In this document: piece after piece, positions 8,055 through 15,794 of the stretch | Layout of the letters: the number at the start of each line of letters is the position of its first letter | Numbering within the stretch: position 1 is the first letter of the stretch | Origin: Nocardiopsis alba DSM 43377 | GTDB lineage: Bacteria > Actinomycetota > Actinomycetes > Streptosporangiales > Streptosporangiaceae | Length of the DNA: 64,000 nt | Assembly (NCBI RefSeq): GCF_000341225.1 | Contig: NZ_ANAC01000012.1 | Location: 62,001-126,000, forward strand | Direction of reading: 5' to 3' | Notes under the pieces: generated by a model | Database searches by the model: none | Seen by the model: the letters and a program-made list of their open reading frames with translations, nothing else | What the model was told of the DNA's origin: nothing | Made by a program: the position numbers and the translations under genes

Positions 8055-8660
8055 TCACTCTCGGACGAGCCGCATCGACACGTAGGCGTTGATGCCGCTC
8101 CACCGGGTGTGCCGGACCCGCCTTCGGCGGTACTCGTGAAAACCCACCCGCTCGTAGAGGCCCAGCGCGGACTCGTTGACGTCGGAGATGTCCTCCAGCC
8201 GGAACTCGCGATAGCCGGGCAGGGTCAGGATGTGCTCCAGCACGGCCTTGGCCGCGCCGCGTCCCCGGAAGCGTCGGGCCGAGGCCACGAAGGCGATCTC
8301 GCCGATGCCCGGCCCGGCGTCGGGCATCACCTTCTGGAACTGGGAGCGGAACACCAGGTCGGCGATGGTGCCCTTGTACCACCCCAGATGGCGGCGCAGC
8401 TCGGCGGCGTCGTGCTCGAAGCAGAGTTGCTCCCCCTGGACCAGGAAGGCCAGGGCCGCCGGTTCACCGTCGACCAGCGCCACATGGGCGTGGCGCGCCA
8501 CCAGGGCGTGTTCGAGGGCGGCCGTCAACCGTTCGGGGTCCTTGGAGAAGAAGGCCAGGTCGTCGCCGAATCCCTCCACGTACAGGCGGGCGATCCACGC
8601 GCTCCCCTCCTCGCCCAGTTCGTCGCCGCGTACGACCCGGATCCTCGTCGTCTCGCTCAT
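8055..8660 (-). CDS. GNAT family N-acetyltransferase
   Basis: A 201-residue GNAT-fold protein. The acetyl-CoA-binding motif A is visible as SARRFRGRGAAKAVLEHIL around residues 125-143, with the beta-bulge strand before it (IGEIAFVA) and the C-terminal NESALGLYERVGF motif typical of N-acetyltransferases. Its ATG overlaps the TGA of the upstream TetR gene by four bases, so the two are translationally coupled. The acceptor is unknown; coupling to a TetR regulator suggests a detoxification or resistance role. Confidence 0.9.
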   Translation of the reverse strand: MSETTRIRVVRGDELGEEGSAWIARLYVEGFGDDLAFFSKDPERLTAALEHALVARHAHVALVDGEPAALAFLVQGEQLCFEHDAAELRRHLGWYKGTIADLVFRSQFQKVMPDAGPGIGEIAFVASARRFRGRGAAKAVLEHILTLPGYREFRLEDISDVNESALGLYERVGFHEYRRRRVRHTRWSGINAYVSMRLVRE

Positions 8661-9283
8661 ACCGTCGTCTCCTCGACCAGCAGGATCCCCGTCACGGTGG
8701 CGACGGAAGGGGCGACGAAGGCCTCGCCCAGGGCCGAGCGGGTCATGGCCAGCCCGCCGAGGGTGGCGAAGAAGCAGGTGGCCAGCTCCGCGGCGGGCGC
8801 GGGCCGGGTCAGACCCCGGCCCCGGCCGCGTTCGATCAACGTCACGACCGCACCGGTCACCTCGCGGTGGGCCCGCAGCAGATCCTCCACGGCCGCGCCC
8901 CGCTCCGGCCCGGCCTCGACGCCGGAGGCGAAGACTTGGTTCATCAGCAGGTAGAACTCCACTGCTCCGGTGTCCCGGGACAGGTCGGCCAGGAACACCT
9001 CGACGAACCCGCGCAGGGGTTCCACGACCAGGTCGGTGTCGGTGAAGCTCCGGGCCAGGGTCCGCAGGCCGGTGGCGGCCTCGGCGACCAGGTCGTCGTA
9101 GAGCTCGTCCTTGGTGGCGAAGTGGCGGTAGATCGAGCCGGTGCTGATCCCGGCCTCGGCGGCGATGGCGCGCATGTCCACCCCGGCGTATCCGCGGCGG
9201 CAGAAGAGTCGGATCGCGGCCGTGCGCACCCGCTCCCGGGTGGCGGCCCTCATGGCCCGATGCTGTTCGGGGGTTCTCGGCAT
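8657..9283 (-). CDS. TetR/AcrR family transcriptional regulator
   Basis: The 208-residue protein has a TetR N-terminal domain with the helix-turn-helix MRAIAAEAGISTGSIYRHF around residues 36-54, then a variable helical domain. I chose the ATG at 9281-9283 because AGGAGG lies four bases upstream; the longer open frame to 9535 is compositionally unlike a protein. The gene is coupled to the acetyltransferase gene, and a perfect palindrome lies about 13 bp upstream, consistent with autoregulation. Confidence 0.93.
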   Translation of the reverse strand: MPRTPEQHRAMRAATRERVRTAAIRLFCRRGYAGVDMRAIAAEAGISTGSIYRHFATKDELYDDLVAEAATGLRTLARSFTDTDLVVEPLRGFVEVFLADLSRDTGAVEFYLLMNQVFASGVEAGPERGAAVEDLLRAHREVTGAVVTLIERGRGRGLTRPAPAAELATCFFATLGGLAMTRSALGEAFVAPSVATVTGILLVEETTV

Positions 9284-9295
9284 CCGTCCTCCTAT

Positions 9296-9315
9296 GAATG
9301 AACGTTTGTTCATTC
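9296..9315 (-). promoter_or_regulatory. Palindrome GAATGAAC-GTTT-GTTCATTC, TetR operator
   Basis: Perfect 8-bp arms (9296-9303 and 9308-9315) are separated by four bases, immediately upstream of the TetR gene. Their spacing and position fit a TetR-family autoregulatory site. Confidence 0.75.
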
Positions 9316-9432
9316 TATGGGGGCGGCGAAGGAGAGGGAACCGTCGTCGGGACCGGGAGAGGGCGCGAGGGCTAGGATCGTCGGTGGCCGTGACCACGAG
9401 GCGCGCTCGCGAGAACACCCAGGAGGCCAACG

Positions 9433-11610
9433 GTGTCGGACCCCCAACACCACAACCGGATGCGGGACAACCAGGGCAACGCGATCCAGGCCCGCGACAT
9501 CGCACACCTCCACCTCGCCCCGCCCGAGCCGCCACCGCCCCCGCGCCGGGTCCCCGAGGCCGACCTCAAACACGTCAACCGGTTCGAGGAACTCACCTTC
9601 GTGGAGACCCTCGCCGGACAGGTCCTCCAACACCGCAAGGGCGCCCTGGCCCTGCTCAGCGGACGCGAGGGCATCGGCAAGAGCGCCACCCTGGCCGAGG
9701 CCGCCCACCGTGTCCTGGACCGGTTCGAAGAGGGCAGCCTCTACGTCGACCTGCGTCGATGGCGCGACCAGGAGGGCATCCTCGACCTGGCCGGGGTACT
9801 GCGCTCCCTCCTACGGGACCTGCACGTCCACGACCTGCGGGAGGAGACCGACGTGGCGCTCCTGCGCGACCGGCTGCGCGGCGTCACCGGCAGCAAACGC
9901 CTCCTTCTGCTCCTGGACGGGGTCGCCGACGACACCGAACTCGACGCCCTCACGCTCGGGGCCGGCCCGCACCTGGTCGTGGCCGCCTGCGAGCCCGGAC
10001 TCGACTCCCTGGGCGCGTGGGTGAGCCGGGGCGCCGAACACCTGCCCCTGGACGTCTTCCACCCCCGGGACTCCCTCGCGCTCCTACGCTCCTTCCGCCG
10101 GGTGGGACGGCGGATGACCGACCCCGACGAGTACGCCGCCGCCGAACGCCTCGTGGAACTGTGCGGCCACCTGCCCGGGGTCGTGCGGATGGCCGCCGCG
10201 CAACTGGAGGTCCAGGAGATCGGCGTCGCCGAACTGGTCGAGGCCATCGACGAACGCCGCCGCGCCGCCGTCCGTCCGCTCTCGGGCGCGGAGATCGTCG
10301 TCGACATCGTCCTGTCCGGAGTGGGACCCGACGAACGCCGTCTGCTGGAGCTGCTCTCGACCCACCCGGGACGGGACTTCTCCGAGGAACTGGCCCGGAC
10401 CCTACTGGGAGAACAGGCCCCCCGGACACTCGAGCGGCTGTCCGACGCCAGCCTGCTGCACACCGGGACCCGGGGCGACCGCAGGCTCGTGGAACTGGTC
10501 CGGGAACGGGTCCGCGACGGCGACAACGAGCACCGGAGTCTGGACGCGGCCGCGATCCTGCGCTTCTACACCGTCACCCACCACCTGGCCGACCGTGCCA
10601 TGCTCGGAGAGCGCTACCGGCTCGCCGGGGAACTCGCCACGGCCGAACTCACCCTCCCCCAGCGGGACTATCGGGCGCCCTTCTCCACCCGCGGCGAGGC
10701 CATGGAGTGGCAGGACGCCCAGCTCTTCCACGTTCCGGACCTGATGACCATGGCCCTGGAACTGGGCGAGCCCACGGCGGTGCCGCTCCTGGCCGACGCG
10801 GTCTGGCCCACCTGCTACGGACGGCGCCGCCTGACCCTGGGGCTGTGGATCTACCACCGAGCCCTGGAGGTGTCCCGCCACCTGCGTCACGACGGCGCGA
10901 TCGTACGCTGCGCCAACTACCTGGCCCGAATGTACGTCGCGCACGGGATGGCAGAGCGGGCCCTGCCCCTGGTGCAGGAAGCCGAACGGGCGGCCGAACG
11001 CTCCGACGACGAACGCCACCGGGCGGTCCTGCTGGAGACCCTGGGTCTGCTCAAGGGGCGCTTCCCCCACCTGGAGGGCCTGCCCGAGGAGGAGTCGACG
11101 GAACTGTTCGCCCGAGCCCGCGACATCCACCGCGACGTCGGGCTGCCCCGAGGCGAGGCCGTGCAGACCTACCAGCTCGGCGACCAGGCCCGCCGGAGCG
11201 GCGACCTGACGAAGGCCTCCCGAGAACTGTGCCGGGCCGAGCGGATCGCCGACCGCCGCCTGGGGGAGCTGGAGAGCGCCGAACCCACGCGTGAGAGCCG
11301 CTGGATCGCCGAGGACTGGAGGCTCCTGCGCGCCCGGATCAGGCTGTCCCTGGCCCGGGTCCTGGCGCGGAGCAGACAGGGCGAGGAGGCCGAGGTCAAG
11401 GCCGAGAGCGCCCTGGAGGTCTTCATCGTCATGGCCGAACCGGTCAAACAGGTGGAGACCGCACGTTTTCTCGCCGAACTGGAACACGAGCGCGGCGCGG
11501 TCGGCCGGGCCCTGGAACGGCTGCGCTGGGCCGGCACCGTCGCCGGACACCACCACCTGGAGGAGGAGGCGGGGCGGATCGAGCGCGACTTCGCCCGCTA
11601 CACGACCTAG
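9433..11610 (+). CDS. STAND NTPase: NB-ARC domain with C-terminal TPR repeats
   Basis: This is a 725-residue AfsR-like protein without the SARP DNA-binding domain. After a short N-terminal segment comes the NB-ARC ATPase with P-loop GREGIGKSAT (about residues 77-86), Walker B LLLLLDGVAD (about 156-165), a helical/winged-helix region, and helical TPR-like repeats from about 440 to the end. STAND proteins of this kind act as nucleotide-dependent signalling switches. The first 35 residues carry GNAIQARDIAHLHL followed by a polyproline stretch, resembling RHIM-like amyloid signalling motifs of bacterial NLR-like proteins. GTG start, AGGAGG six bases upstream. No effector domain is fused. The signal sensed is unknown. 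Confidence 0.85.
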   Translation: MSDPQHHNRMRDNQGNAIQARDIAHLHLAPPEPPPPPRRVPEADLKHVNRFEELTFVETLAGQVLQHRKGALALLSGREGIGKSATLAEAAHRVLDRFEEGSLYVDLRRWRDQEGILDLAGVLRSLLRDLHVHDLREETDVALLRDRLRGVTGSKRLLLLLDGVADDTELDALTLGAGPHLVVAACEPGLDSLGAWVSRGAEHLPLDVFHPRDSLALLRSFRRVGRRMTDPDEYAAAERLVELCGHLPGVVRMAAAQLEVQEIGVAELVEAIDERRRAAVRPLSGAEIVVDIVLSGVGPDERRLLELLSTHPGRDFSEELARTLLGEQAPRTLERLSDASLLHTGTRGDRRLVELVRERVRDGDNEHRSLDAAAILRFYTVTHHLADRAMLGERYRLAGELATAELTLPQRDYRAPFSTRGEAMEWQDAQLFHVPDLMTMALELGEPTAVPLLADAVWPTCYGRRRLTLGLWIYHRALEVSRHLRHDGAIVRCANYLARMYVAHGMAERALPLVQEAERAAERSDDERHRAVLLETLGLLKGRFPHLEGLPEEESTELFARARDIHRDVGLPRGEAVQTYQLGDQARRSGDLTKASRELCRAERIADRRLGELESAEPTRESRWIAEDWRLLRARIRLSLARVLARSRQGEEAEVKAESALEVFIVMAEPVKQVETARFLAELEHERGAVGRALERLRWAGTVAGHHHLEEEAGRIERDFARYTT

Positions 11611-13289
11611 GGCTCTTCGAGGAGGTCGAACTCGGGGGAGGGGCGCGAGCCCCTCAACCGGAGGACGCGGTCGCCCACATGGACCGTGACCCCTCGGTGC
11701 CAGGCCCGCCACGTCTCCTCTCGGCGCGCCCAGACCACCGCGGCGGCGGCCACCAGCGAGGTGTCCAAGGGACGTTCGTCCTCTTGGGCCCGCTCGTCGT
11801 GGACGCGCATCGCCGCTCCGCGACGGTGCACCAACAGGGCCGAGCGCGGGCCGGTCGAGGCGACGGCCACACGGGCGCGCGGGTGGGCGTTCACCCGCTC
11901 CTTGGCCCAGGCGCCGGCGTCGCGTTCGGTGCGCGCCCGCCGTCGGGACCAGGCGTCGGCCGCGTCCCAGCGGGGCACCACCGTGTCCTCGGCGTCCACG
12001 ACCAGAGGGCGGGTGGCCGCCCGTGCGGGCGCGCGCCCGGGGGCCGCCGAGGGGTGGCGGCGCAGGTGGAGTTCGGCCTCGGGGCCGACGGTCGTGATCT
12101 CGGCGGCCACACGCCAGGCGGTGACGTCGTCGGGGCACGGTTCGAGGTCGGGCAGGGGCGGATAGTAGGCCGCGCGTCCGGGTTCGGGCAGAGAGAGCAG
12201 GGAGTACAGCACCGACCGGAGCCGGGCGGCCGAACCCCCGTGGTGTTCGATGAGCAGATCCGCCACCGGGGCGATGGGGGAGCGCAGCACCCGGTCCACC
12301 TGGTCGGCGACCCCGCCCGATGTCAGTCGGGGCAGCGCCGCCCCGAACTCCAGCAGTGGGGAGCCCGGGTCGATGTCGTCGGTGTCGAAGGCGGCGAGCA
12401 GCACCGGCCGGCCCAGGGCGGCGGCGTAGTAGGTCACCGAGCCCACGTCGCCCACGACCACGTCCGAGGCGGTCAACGCCGCGCGCCACCCCTCGGACGG
12501 AGGGATCAGCACCAGCCCCGCCTCGATCTCCTCCGAGAGCCACAGCTCCAGCTGGGAGCGTCCACGGGACTGCCAGACGTTGGGGTGGGCCACCAGCGCC
12601 ACCCGGTACTCGTCGTAGGGGAGTTCGGCCAACAGGTCGCGGATCAGATCGCGGCGGGCGCCCAACAGCGAGCCCCGGTTCCAGGTGGAGGAGACCACCA
12701 CCAGCCGACGTCCGCCCACGTCGAGCGCCTCCCGGTAACGGTCGCGGCGACCCGCGGCGGCGAGCATGCGGTCGAAGGCGGGGTCGCCCACCACCACCCC
12801 GCGTCCGCGCGCGGCGGGAAAGGAGCGATGGAGGCGTTCGAGCTGTTCCCGGTGGGAGAACAGGAAGCGCGCGGCGATGGGCTCGCCCTCGTGGGAGAGT
12901 TCGGCCGGGTCCAGCCCCGATGCGGCCTCCAGCGAGCCGGGGCTTTCGCCCACCCGCCGGTTGTGGCCGGCCCCGTGCGGCATGAGCACCAGCGGAGTGT
13001 CGAGACGGTGCAGGTCGCCCTTGCCGCTGGCGGCCAGGGCCAGGTGACGGGGCTCCTCGACCGCCTCCTCCCAGGGGACGATGTCCTCGACCCCGGCGGC
13101 GCGCAGCAGGGGTTCGACACCGGACTCGGAGGCCGAACCCGGGGTGACGGTGAAGGTGACGCCGATCCGATCGTCGGCCAGCAGGGAGGTCACGTCCAGC
13201 AGCCGGCCGGCGGCGGGGACACTGCGCACGACGGCGAGGACCTCCCGATCAGGGAAGATGGTCGCCCACTCGGGTCCTCGACGCTTCAC
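11607..13289 (-). CDS. GT-B fold protein related to CDP-glycerol glycerophosphotransferases
   Basis: A 560-residue actinobacterial protein of a family often labelled translation initiation factor 2, for which I see no support. Its motifs fit the TagF/CDP-glycerol glycerophosphotransferase (GT-B) fold: VLMPHGAGHNR near residue 105, VVGDPAFDR, VVVSSTWNRGSLLG, VALVAHPNVW and SDVVVGDVGSVTYYAAALG. The C-terminal third from about 390 is extra and of unknown fold. No signal peptide or membrane helix. GTG start at 13287-13289. Its stop codon overlaps that of the convergent NB-ARC gene by four bases. A nucleotide-sugar or polyol-phosphate transferase role is inference. Confidence 0.65.
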   Translation of the reverse strand: MKRRGPEWATIFPDREVLAVVRSVPAAGRLLDVTSLLADDRIGVTFTVTPGSASESGVEPLLRAAGVEDIVPWEEAVEEPRHLALAASGKGDLHRLDTPLVLMPHGAGHNRRVGESPGSLEAASGLDPAELSHEGEPIAARFLFSHREQLERLHRSFPAARGRGVVVGDPAFDRMLAAAGRRDRYREALDVGGRRLVVVSSTWNRGSLLGARRDLIRDLLAELPYDEYRVALVAHPNVWQSRGRSQLELWLSEEIEAGLVLIPPSEGWRAALTASDVVVGDVGSVTYYAAALGRPVLLAAFDTDDIDPGSPLLEFGAALPRLTSGGVADQVDRVLRSPIAPVADLLIEHHGGSAARLRSVLYSLLSLPEPGRAAYYPPLPDLEPCPDDVTAWRVAAEITTVGPEAELHLRRHPSAAPGRAPARAATRPLVVDAEDTVVPRWDAADAWSRRRARTERDAGAWAKERVNAHPRARVAVASTGPRSALLVHRRGAAMRVHDERAQEDERPLDTSLVAAAAVVWARREETWRAWHRGVTVHVGDRVLRLRGSRPSPEFDLLEEP

Positions 13290-13386
13290 GGTGCGATTCT
13301 CGGAACTCTCTGTATCTCGCTTCGTCCGGAGTATCCCGGTTCAGCAAGATCACACTACGGGAAGCGGGGGCGGGGCCCACAACCGT

Positions 13387-13416
13387 CGGCCGGCCCTCAT
13401 CGGACAGGGCCGGCCG
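13387..13416 (-). terminator. Hairpin terminator of the amidohydrolase gene
   Basis: A perfect 11-bp inverted repeat (CGGCCGGCCCT and its complement) with an 8-base loop lies 20 bp past the stop of the minus-strand amidohydrolase gene. Confidence 0.7.
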
Positions 13417-13437
13417 AAGAGCGGGAGGTCTTCGAGG

Positions 13438-14685
13438 TCAGAGACGTCCGCGTCGCAGAGAACCGCCCTGGAGGACCGCGCGGACACCGCGCTCGGGCTC
13501 GGCCAGCAGGGACAGGTCGGCGATCGGGTCGCCGTCGACGATGAGCAGGTCGGCGCGGGCCCTGGCGCGCAGCGTTCCGATCTCCCCCTCCAGGCCGAGC
13601 AGCGCCGCGGCCTCGGTGGTGGCCGAGCGGATCACGTCCGCGGCGGGCTGGACCTGACCGCGGATGGCGAACTCGCCGCTCTGGTGTTCCTGCATACCGC
13701 CCAGAAGGTCGGTTCCGAAGGCCAGGCGCACACCCCCCTCATGGGCCATGCGCAGTGCCTCCAGACCCCGGTGCAGCACCGTGTCGACCTTGGCCTGGCT
13801 CTCGGCGGGCAGCCCGTTCTCCGCCCCCTGTCGGGACAGTTCGCGGTAGGTGACCAGGGTCGGGACCAGGAACGCTCCGTGCTCCACGAACAGCTCGACG
13901 CTGCTCTGGTCGATGAGGTTGCCGTGCTCGATGCAGCGGACCCCCAGACGCAGGCCCCGGTTGACGGCGCGTGCGGTGTAGGCGTGGCCGGTGACGTAGC
14001 GGTTGGCGGCCTCGGCCTCCTCGACGACGGCGCGGAGCTCGTCCTCGGAGGACTGGGTGGAGTCGATCCGGTCGGTGGGCGAGGCCACCCCACCCGACAG
14101 CATCACCTTGACGTGGTGGGCGCCGGTCCGCAGCTGTTCGCGTGCGGCGCGGCGGAACTCGATCGGGCCGTCGCAGACCAGGCCGGCCCCGGGACAGCAG
14201 CCGTCCCCGTCCTTGCCGTGGCGTCCGCGCGGTCGGAAGTCGCCGTGGCCGCCGGTCTGGGACAGGGCCTTGCCGCCGAAGATCAGTCGGGGGCCCTCCA
14301 GGAGCCCTTCCTCCACGGCCAGGGCCAGGCCCCAGTCGGCGCCGCCGACGTCGCGCACGGTGGTGAAGCCGCGTCCGAGCATGGCCGACAGGGAACCGGC
14401 CGCGTAGGCGGCGACGTAGAAGGGCGAGTGGTCGGAGACCGAGCCCAGGTCGGCACTGAGGGCGGTGACGTGCACGTGGGCGTCGATGAGTCCGGGCATG
14501 AGGGTGGCGCCGGCCAGGTCGACGGTCTCGGCCCGGTCGGTGATCCCGGCGGGGACGTCGCCGGTGTCGCGGGCGGCGATGACGCCGTCCTCGATCAGGA
14601 GCCAGGAGCCGGGGGCGAGGGCGCCGTCCTCGGGGTCGAGCAGGGTGGTGTTGGTGAGGACGGTGGGCCGGGGGTGGTCGGACAC
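13438..14685 (-). CDS. Imidazolonepropionase-like amidohydrolase (prolidase/PepQ-type)
   Basis: The 415-residue metal-dependent amidohydrolase has a composite beta-sandwich/TIM-barrel layout. The first metal motif is LIDAHVHV (His70, His72), followed by the lysine strand HHVKVMLSGG, the His motifs VTGHAYT and IEHGNLID, and the conserved Asp in AFGTDLLGG. Relatives cleave Xaa-Pro or Xaa-Arg/Lys dipeptides or other cyclic or linear amides. The GTG at 14685 has AGGAGG seven bases upstream. It is divergent from an RpiR regulator over a 20-bp palindrome also found before the symporter gene, so the hydrolase and symporter probably form one uptake-and-hydrolysis unit. No signal peptide; it is likely cytoplasmic. 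Confidence 0.85.
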   Translation of the reverse strand: MSDHPRPTVLTNTTLLDPEDGALAPGSWLLIEDGVIAARDTGDVPAGITDRAETVDLAGATLMPGLIDAHVHVTALSADLGSVSDHSPFYVAAYAAGSLSAMLGRGFTTVRDVGGADWGLALAVEEGLLEGPRLIFGGKALSQTGGHGDFRPRGRHGKDGDGCCPGAGLVCDGPIEFRRAAREQLRTGAHHVKVMLSGGVASPTDRIDSTQSSEDELRAVVEEAEAANRYVTGHAYTARAVNRGLRLGVRCIEHGNLIDQSSVELFVEHGAFLVPTLVTYRELSRQGAENGLPAESQAKVDTVLHRGLEALRMAHEGGVRLAFGTDLLGGMQEHQSGEFAIRGQVQPAADVIRSATTEAAALLGLEGEIGTLRARARADLLIVDGDPIADLSLLAEPERGVRAVLQGGSLRRGRL

Positions 14686-14739
14686 GGGGAGCCTCCTGGT
14701 TCGGACGAGCGTGCGGTGTCGGGGGACGGGGAACAACAG

Positions 14740-14759
14740 GATGCAATATACGTTGCATC
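14740..14759. promoter_or_regulatory. RpiR operator copy 1
   Basis: GATGCAAT-ATAC-GTTGCATC, a 20-bp inverted repeat with one imperfect pair, lies in the divergent region between amidohydrolase and regulator genes. The same site with a different spacer recurs at 15700-15719. Confidence 0.8.
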
Positions 14760-14847
14760 GGCTTCGTGTTCTCGCACGGGGGTGGTATCGCTGAGAACGG
14801 CGTGGCCCGGAGGAACCGGACCGCCGGAACGGGAGGATCGGGGATCG

Positions 14848-15681
14848 ATGGCGGACTGGATCGAGGAGACGTCGGCGCGAGGGCGGCCGGGTAGGGCCAC
14901 CGAGCGGGTGTTGGGCGTCCTGCGCGACGAGCCGCGCTTCGCCTCCTACGCGACCGCCGCCGAGGTGGCCGAACGCGCCGAGGTCAACGTCGCGACCGTG
15001 GTGCGCGCCGCCCAGCACCTGGGCTTCTCCGGTTGGCCGGCGCTCCGGGTGGAGCTGCGCTCGCGCTACCTGTCCTCGCTCAGCGCGGGGGAGGTGCTGG
15101 CCGAGCATTCGGAGTCCGGGGCCGATCCGGTGCGGGCCGCCGTGCGCGCGGACCGGGAGAACCTCAGGTTGTTGGAGAGGACGCTCGAACCCGAACGGAT
15201 CGAGGCGATCGCGGCGGCGATCCACCGGTCCCGGCGCACGCTGGTCCTGGGGTCGGGGACCTTCGCCGCTCCGGGCGTGCAGCTCTCCCACGCCGCCGTG
15301 ATCATGGGCTATGACGTGCGTATCCACGATTCGGCCGGGACCGTGTTGACCAACGCCCTGGCCCGGATGGGCGAGGGCGACCTCGTCGTGGTCTGCGATC
15401 TGTGGATGCTCCCGTTGGCGCTGCGCAGGGCGGTGGAGATCGCGGCCGAACGTTCGGTGCGCGTCGCCCTGATCACCGACCGGCGCGAGTCGCCGTTGGT
15501 GTCCTCGGCAGACGAGGTGGTGGTCGTTCCCAGCGAGGGTGCCGGGATGTTCCCGTCGCTGACGGCGGCGATGACGGTCGTCCACGCGATCCTGGCGGAG
15601 TTGGCCCGGGTCGGGGGCGAGAACGCCCTGGAATCGGTGCGTACGGCGGAACGGCTCTGGCGGGACGCCGAACTCTTCTGA
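14848..15681 (+). CDS. MurR/RpiR family transcriptional regulator
   Basis: A 277-residue protein with an N-terminal RpiR helix-turn-helix (AAEVAERAEVNVATVVRAAQ, about residues 38-57) and a C-terminal SIS domain (about 115-255, including LVLGSGTFAAPGVQLSHAA) that normally binds a phosphosugar or amino sugar. It stands between an amidohydrolase (-) and a symporter (+), both preceded by the same palindrome, and is the obvious candidate to bind it. GGGAGGA precedes the ATG at 14848. The effector is unknown and need not be a sugar. Confidence 0.92.
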   Translation: MADWIEETSARGRPGRATERVLGVLRDEPRFASYATAAEVAERAEVNVATVVRAAQHLGFSGWPALRVELRSRYLSSLSAGEVLAEHSESGADPVRAAVRADRENLRLLERTLEPERIEAIAAAIHRSRRTLVLGSGTFAAPGVQLSHAAVIMGYDVRIHDSAGTVLTNALARMGEGDLVVVCDLWMLPLALRRAVEIAAERSVRVALITDRRESPLVSSADEVVVVPSEGAGMFPSLTAAMTVVHAILAELARVGGENALESVRTAERLWRDAELF

Positions 15682-15699
15682 GTGATTCAAGTCACACAA

Positions 15700-15719
15700 G
15701 ATGCAATAAGTATTGCATC
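15700..15719 (+). promoter_or_regulatory. RpiR operator copy 2
   Basis: GATGCAAT-AAGT-ATTGCATC is a perfect inverted repeat with a 4-bp spacer. It lies 19 bp after the regulator stop and 75 bp before the symporter start, and is nearly identical to the site at 14740-14759. Confidence 0.8.
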
Positions 15720-15794
15720 ACAGTCGTCGTTGCTGGTTACATCTGGCCTCACCCGCTGTTCACCCCTTCGTGCGCGTATCTCCCGAGGCAGCCC

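Noticed and set aside
11607-13289. Translation initiation factor 2
   Set aside because: No GTPase motifs (G1-G4) are present; the motifs fit a TagF-like GT-B fold instead.
13081-15681. A very long plus-strand frame covering the amidohydrolase region
   Set aside because: Only its 3' part (from 14848) is the RpiR gene; the rest is antisense to the amidohydrolase and lacks protein-like composition.
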